Shown here piece by piece: positions 31,201 through 32,324 of a stretch of 32,324 nucleotides of DNA. How positions within the stretch are numbered: position 1 is the first letter of the stretch; every line of letters starts with the position of its first letter. The DNA lies in the NCBI GenBank assembly GCA_031277015.1, contig JAISLZ010000088.1, positions 1 through 32,324 of the forward strand. The letters are read 5' to 3'. Source of the DNA: Eubacteriales Family XIII. Incertae Sedis bacterium (GTDB lineage: Bacteria > Bacillota > Clostridia > Peptostreptococcales > Anaerovoracaceae). Below the pieces are notes generated by a model. That model saw nothing but the letters and a program-made list of their open reading frames with translations. It made no database searches and was not told the DNA's origin. Position numbers and translations under genes: made by a program.

Positions 31201-32324
31201 GCGGCTCCGAGGTGAACGTACAAGGTAGCTGGGCGTGGGATGTGTCCGATCCCGGTAGCCATGCGTATACCGTCACGGGATCCACTACCGAAACCGCGAC
31301 GTTCACACCGCATGACCAGAGGCTGGAGACGAAGGCATTTGACGTAGACTTCTACGTGGTAGACGCAAGGCCGTATATAGAGGTGACGCCCATCATCTCC
31401 CCGGCGGCTTATGGCAGCAGGGTAGGAAACGTGGGTATATCGGAGGCTGGCGCAATGGTGTATGTGGACAAGATATCCGGTAGCGCCGTCGTAGCAGGCG
31501 TACCTATCGCCGGCGAATGGTCATGGAGGAACGGAGAGGATTTCATCACGAGCAAGGCCAAAGTGAACGATGAAGTCACGCACCAGTCCACCCTCGTTTT
31601 CAAGCCGGAATCGCCGTATGTCACGGTAGAGGCCATCGTGAATATACCGGTGGAGAAGGTGAGTATCTCCGGGCATGTGCCTGGCAACGCTCCGGCAGTA
31701 CAGTTCGGGCAGGCCCTCAGCGCCTCGGCCATAGGCTCGCCATCCGGGATATATGAGCCGAACAGCGGATTCAGGTTCGTGGGCACGGACGAAAGCGGCG
31801 ATGCAAACATAGCCGGTACGCTGAGTTGGAAAAACGATACCATCATCCCCGAAACCGCCCCGTCCCCGGGAGCGGTCTATGTAGCCGTATTCATTCCGAC
31901 GGGCGAATGGGCGAACGTCTACAATGCGCCGTACGAACTCACTATACCTGTGAAGGTTCTGGCGGAACCGAGTGTAGATAGCGCTCTGAATAAAATTCTC
32001 TATGGGAACGGCATATCGCTAAGCGCGATTCAGATACTGGATTATGTGAGCGCTGATATCGCTATAGGTAACTATACGCCGAGCGCAATAATGGCCCTAA
32101 GGAATGCTGTAGACTCTCTCAATAGCAGCAAAGAAGATATCGATCAAGGTACAATATCACAATACGACGCGCAAAGGCTATTGGAGCAGGTCAATAGCGC
32201 CATTAACGGCCTGGTGCATGACCACCCCGTCCTTGATGATTCGAGGCCTGGAGGCATCACGGGGACGGGCCAGGATATCCGCATAGAGATTCGCGGGCAG
32301 TATGAGAGCGTGGACGAGGTGACG
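19284..32324 (+). CDS. giant multi-domain surface protein with L-type lectin domain (3' end outside window)
   Basis: I followed this frame without a stop for 4,347 codons to the window edge. The ATG at 19284 follows GGAGGG and opens a signal peptide (RRSLAYLLVFTLVLGIFFGY, probable cleavage after ARA at ~38). An L-type lectin-like domain (~50-305) has DGWAFIIAAD, CYCWVDYESKNKLLKFY and YYIGFSAASGG. Next come Ig-like and Big_5-like domains (~330-540), two copies of an IDY..E module (553, 848), Big_4-like domains (~1140-1475), SYQWY Ig-like (~1493-1592), Big_2- and MBG-like (~1600-1763), YDG (~1766), FFKDTLDIAIKADD Ig-like (~1976), a third IDY module (2541), an InlB-like repeat (~3170-3253), CBM_X2-like (~3473-3560), Big_3_5-like (~3567-3656), YDG (~3750), MBG-like (~3840-4230) and a helical stretch at ~4235-4310. 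The role is probably glycan binding or adhesion. The wall anchor, if any, lies beyond the window. Confidence 0.9.
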   Translation, partial: MNRDNVPRRSLAYLLVFTLVLGIFFGYGWGAPDTARADESPTQPDATGAYLIAPSFDSRNVSRDGSKTIKLTGNNSTIIEPNGDEPGYIRLIPPQVTNPYSFGSAFLSRRIYSETGFSSMFDIYMGAGTDKTADGWAFIIAADTNGVQKGSGTFGYENIAGSDFTKSVAIKFDTYVNKSGEKVPFIGYGEKGEGFDVDGFSNIPPGTDGDGVTTRYMGIMDPAFTTSVKDIHCYCWVDYESKNKLLKFYASSRPVKPDTPAISRSSDIESIIGNEYYIGFSAASGGLAQEYDLKQFYVLNNYKPDSLKFNADGKGLSPDIPIVEDFTPPTSPIVSQSDLTHFTFGSSSDDSGVEKYQYSYSVKGDKRTDAGNDWTGWIDYKDNGKYVLDASVLVGIEGLISNSSKVEARAIDSYGNISASASYTYDASAWPSLSLSSPVNAPGSDKVRYADAQSITLDFSQAMSLTSPGSIALTETGGDGTVALADGPLTANDARWKGTRNRLTLPLAGVEPGARYTVSGAGFRGSAGLLQRELATPFTYTVMAREQQPGVSIDYVSEDLVFTEGASETFSVNGTSCVADASGRLPLKNIGYDGSARNVTIIRPGKSVTGSYTDDSLPASLTNIPARPQAPDGLYSANVDSKSRLYYKPQAGGSLTDLQYTAAAPSAGSRTWTACSVSETDASGSYMTLPDGSNGNIYVRKAAKAGDSGNFVGGETSVRIADKSVSVSLEAPDLGGRMGYGAEDRQDTIHISATGNTHANVDPSQITITQEASAPFILTKPQTSFIVTPGQVAPSSLTVRTSDGIGVGVHNATVNVPYTFDDGSQVVSFTAQTEISLVVTEATPHPVIDYVGERITGLDGGATYVIGDSRQISTPHGNGSIPIEDDWYGSGILDDKPKLQIRRYNKNTNLNSEASELVIPSRPARPSPHVEQETFKGFGNSMVNGITTAMSISGYSGSTWTDLATSNLDGKFDKTAGTIKGLDNGSYSLRINATSTSFKSLPQNIEIKPSAKDASYELTLGIAQGSVYSLEGQKYLYSDDDVATHHVEVRNTGNQTLTSVRASLSGASPSAFTLNGGTITSLAPAPAPAVDTSSISVNPAPGLAVGTYTATLTVSADYSSPLGSGTVKRSYGLSFVVEKAKITAFDSLTDWHPGMENTQAILENLPSADAVRTALINGMNVSGVAKIDGYKKVTAILDSGGRAEIPITSWGGGDQWNPGKEGTYTFIGTMDMGGLAANIDQNAHVPDVDVILGDLRHGFVLDKTGTFNFPSAQYGYSVGDSGVHPMGVTITSIGSESTGVMTAELSGPDAACFELIAGSKHGQTADLDSITQEHGVNTALSVRPIPGLTPEATSLKTYNATVTVRGEGSESRSFGVSFTVDLARITAFKSIELGGGREGAPTLGMTEADVIASLAALYPSVTAVCAGGGTLSFPVSVWSPDVSSPSYNPSVAGTYMFKGTLGAVPPYFTVASGDISPTISVTIVPTVNAQEPAIAAHPQGGARYTQKADPGNALTLGVAASVNDDGTLSYQWYSNTVASNAGGTPISGATDSTYTVPRTATGFYHYYCVVTNTNNAVNGDKQTVAASDAATVNILRRPQSPLVILDPHAIYARVSPFIYQLALSGGDGSGEVTFSKLSGDDSIATVSTSGALTVKSPGAVRVHARKAGDADWEDSAYSNTVIIDIQHQPYDIEQRPTRSAIYGQTLADVPLTDITTSPAGLWSWEEPPGTQVGPPDDDGIQPHPATFTPDSGSYKVLTNMAINIYVSKKPVTVSGITFADKSYDGTTTAGISQAPVIDGIINGDSVGLEADGVSWAFAAASDAASVEVAGDNGIVMPVIRTGDYAIVGSHARNYTLAQPVGSFSARIKPGFAADDGVHYTTSLNGHGVTSGALTVTARDGYGVAVPIASGGSFTDPGHNDPWAQSVEITSAAVTDGSASFYVRRTGSSADDGIAPNEISKKESITYTIDKTPPIAEVAYRDNLFRQFLNTITLGRFFKDTLDIAIKADDPTGAGIEHTYYYIDRSPGSAPLTEDELESHGWLTYNDISKPHISDSAKIALYVKPVDKAGNWQIYKDGIVIYKDAEPEANRYIHYVKATKADQTTDVTRNGNEVLDVKYGSQILTPGAVVWVAGSSITFAGEYLDTFVASDEPYTFTVTYRPFGVTYSAVEGNEAPSTTAIKLYVSKHEQSAPSVTIGGVSPPAMSGGQSTDGIISTSYGIPPFILAATASGGSADYVWTVSPAAASPITIGALSGYEGGSAVAVAVTLTGIGRSEITVYRPGDDSYSASPSRRITVNAYDSASPTPGGSENPPDPTVTHGAFTSNGAVANADMRWSTDIRWKAAEDDITREANIEYYLYHSDSPSNNITNPGDCEKNGTLLTSGSALTSHSAIALTSGAIHWFNVVAKDASDNKSAYNAVRVITPLCVSFSAIREGGIDGIEASSGIRVTFDKDVTGFSSEPVSIGANAYETAAVDDAGDSDLKTWSIPITVTGANRSTTIVTLAAWTDRSNYHSYIPRPAAVSGIELFAPDPWPTPSAVIDYDAETIRNLSPGGIYQFNYNGGSYEGERTINPEGSYPIPFDKFGYRLGIIKVKSVDDAKEKSPAQFIDIPNRPDMPSIDVTQPGANTGPTSRGAVTITNYNSALDYQYRKMSEVTWTEAGENTITGLEGGRYYIRVKPSDSSFASNLVPFYIRAFDEVRFEPALEGYAQPTPRVVTIDAGLTISAVTLTGGGYTSFEHRTSGSAHLLQPQVGLRRGTHKTTAHITYEDTDGSSKTLDENVIFTVYPKVEFMSGVTPGALATDEDNDGLTDTLTLNFKYPVDLRPYGGSLFIGDAAEKKKEQTGFTYVNEDLTVYKLKITPLVTAVTGKSITVRVRMGQLANSGDYAFQTASQGGEGSVYNYDASVSIPRGIKEVKLIDSLPGWDSALLQFTLMKGEGFYGIKADDLTWTPSPAAAVYDGPITLGGDAKVNIRGVYRIDLDYDQSTGVGYTYRLHIDVVSAGALTVAIPSYGAIATHAGIVIKGDRKASGFIYFLDDSGRNYPTDRNARQMFGSLNIDGVEYSAPALSLRTSAGLDNSTISAVYLDERELDPSAYSVKVAEKDTHLIFDGYDYGLVTNQAIVYLNEGWTRQDGDHVIGALFETTDTTTPSYIAATCVVNVDGITSTYPLTMLEGEGGTGAVAKSSDGIPANTYTTHGAFEAGADVKIEARPAEGFKFGRWSQVSEPGIELPETSIGSITMPAEAVTIEAIYTDGTPPVTSVIPTSGSWIPAPGLVRLEAYDVDPTTASAVGGIAEINYIVDGVAHKVQSSGAAINLTTEGVHSIEYSAVDKAGNREATRSAVMYLDETVPTVSIQFNGAAPATFDPSPQVVHFYTKDKMAGDIKFTVNAGDQGSDQIKETKYLVTTSSIETPSDAIHAAGWQVYTGPFLVTTKGAYYVYAQAVDGAGNVTVVNTQGIAIYENSERDTSSITFEKLSGHDVAANVRLNGNSIAGISNGALSLTPGVDYITGEDTVTFGAAYLQTLPVGSHELSISYKPQGYPYVQTYGNQPPDTTALTVNVRTAPLSFSLVADPTSGAVYGEGNVMLKAVANIDDEATGKVIFYNGATSIGAATMEDSIASVRVTLDAGTHSAISAEYEGDDNYGPGTATMAAYFVGKADRQAPTISEGSITVEYGTAGLILHALGGNGDRHEWTSADTSVVTVGGDGAEGVAQIVGIGTAQIQVKILASDNYNESAYSDPITITAGQRSVQIMGVMATDKVYDGDKAATPITESASIYGRRQDDAVTFVVGTAAFDSATAGADKTVTFAGFALAGADSAKYTLASQPAATTADILRATPSAVVGAPTATGIYFGQRVSDSTLSGAVIGVTGAALDGTWAWLQGAGELIPGEDDTSLSATGYDYVAAFTPADTANYIVLTTPTSIHVSRAAVRLAGDQTAAYGSPIFITHAGVTQDNTLADVTISSIVVSTHGGSEVNVQGSWAWDVSDPGSHAYTVTGSTTETATFTPHDQRLETKAFDVDFYVVDARPYIEVTPIISPAAYGSRVGNVGISEAGAMVYVDKISGSAVVAGVPIAGEWSWRNGEDFITSKAKVNDEVTHQSTLVFKPESPYVTVEAIVNIPVEKVSISGHVPGNAPAVQFGQALSASAIGSPSGIYEPNSGFRFVGTDESGDANIAGTLSWKNDTIIPETAPSPGAVYVAVFIPTGEWANVYNAPYELTIPVKVLAEPSVDSALNKILYGNGISLSAIQILDYVSADIAIGNYTPSAIMALRNAVDSLNSSKEDIDQGTISQYDAQRLLEQVNSAINGLVHDHPVLDDSRPGGITGTGQDIRIEIRGQYESVDEVT

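Noticed and set aside
19600-31850. Many long frames on the minus strand and in the other plus frames over the last 13 kb
   Set aside because: They lie across a single uninterrupted frame with signal peptide and recognisable domains. They are by-products of high G+C and have no start signals or families.

Overview
The window spans a chromosomal replication origin of a Gram-positive-type bacterium, most probably a member of the Bacillota (Clostridia-like). The evidence is the minus-strand block rpmH-rnpA-yidD-yidC-jag running away from dnaA, DnaA boxes on both sides of dnaA, dnaN, and a 16-bp parS site identical to the Bacillus-type sequence next to a soj/spo0J (parA/parB) pair. I cannot name a species. 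The G+C content is high in most of the window and falls sharply around the dnaA-dnaN junction and in dnaN.

Left arm (1-2450): a non-coding stretch with a perfect 11-bp hairpin, an orphan type IV pilin-like gene with an unusually long 5' leader, and a Phd/PIN toxin-antitoxin pair. Origin core (2488-10224): jag, yidC, yidD, rnpA and rpmH on the minus strand. dnaA, dnaN, parS, parA and parB follow on the plus strand. recF and gyrB, which commonly follow dnaN, are not present here.

Middle (10221-18941): a PAS plus PP2C/SpoIIE-type phosphatase translationally coupled to parB; a DUF4143-type ATPase preceded by four 22-bp tandem repeats; RNase HI; a YycJ/WalJ-like metallo-beta-lactamase-fold protein; a PadR-DUF1700-DUF4097 operon with a well-formed promoter and operator; a membrane-anchored polysaccharide deacetylase carrying an InlB-type repeat; and RNase HII.

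Right arm (18960-32324): one enormous surface-protein gene that fills the last 13 kb. It is open for 4,347 codons and runs off the window. It has a signal peptide, an L-type lectin-like domain and a long chain of Ig-like, YDG/MBG-like, CBM_X2-like and InlB-like modules.

The most striking observation concerns a run of nine G residues (19179-19187) near the end of a 51-codon leader ORF that has its own promoter and ribosome binding site. Loss of one G (or gain of two) would fuse that ORF in frame to the giant gene. A second nine-G run, with a similar flank and again near the end of a short leader ORF, lies in the leader of the pilin-like gene on that gene's coding strand. Together they suggest slipped-strand (phase-variable) control of two surface structures. 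Homopolymer miscalling is the main alternative.
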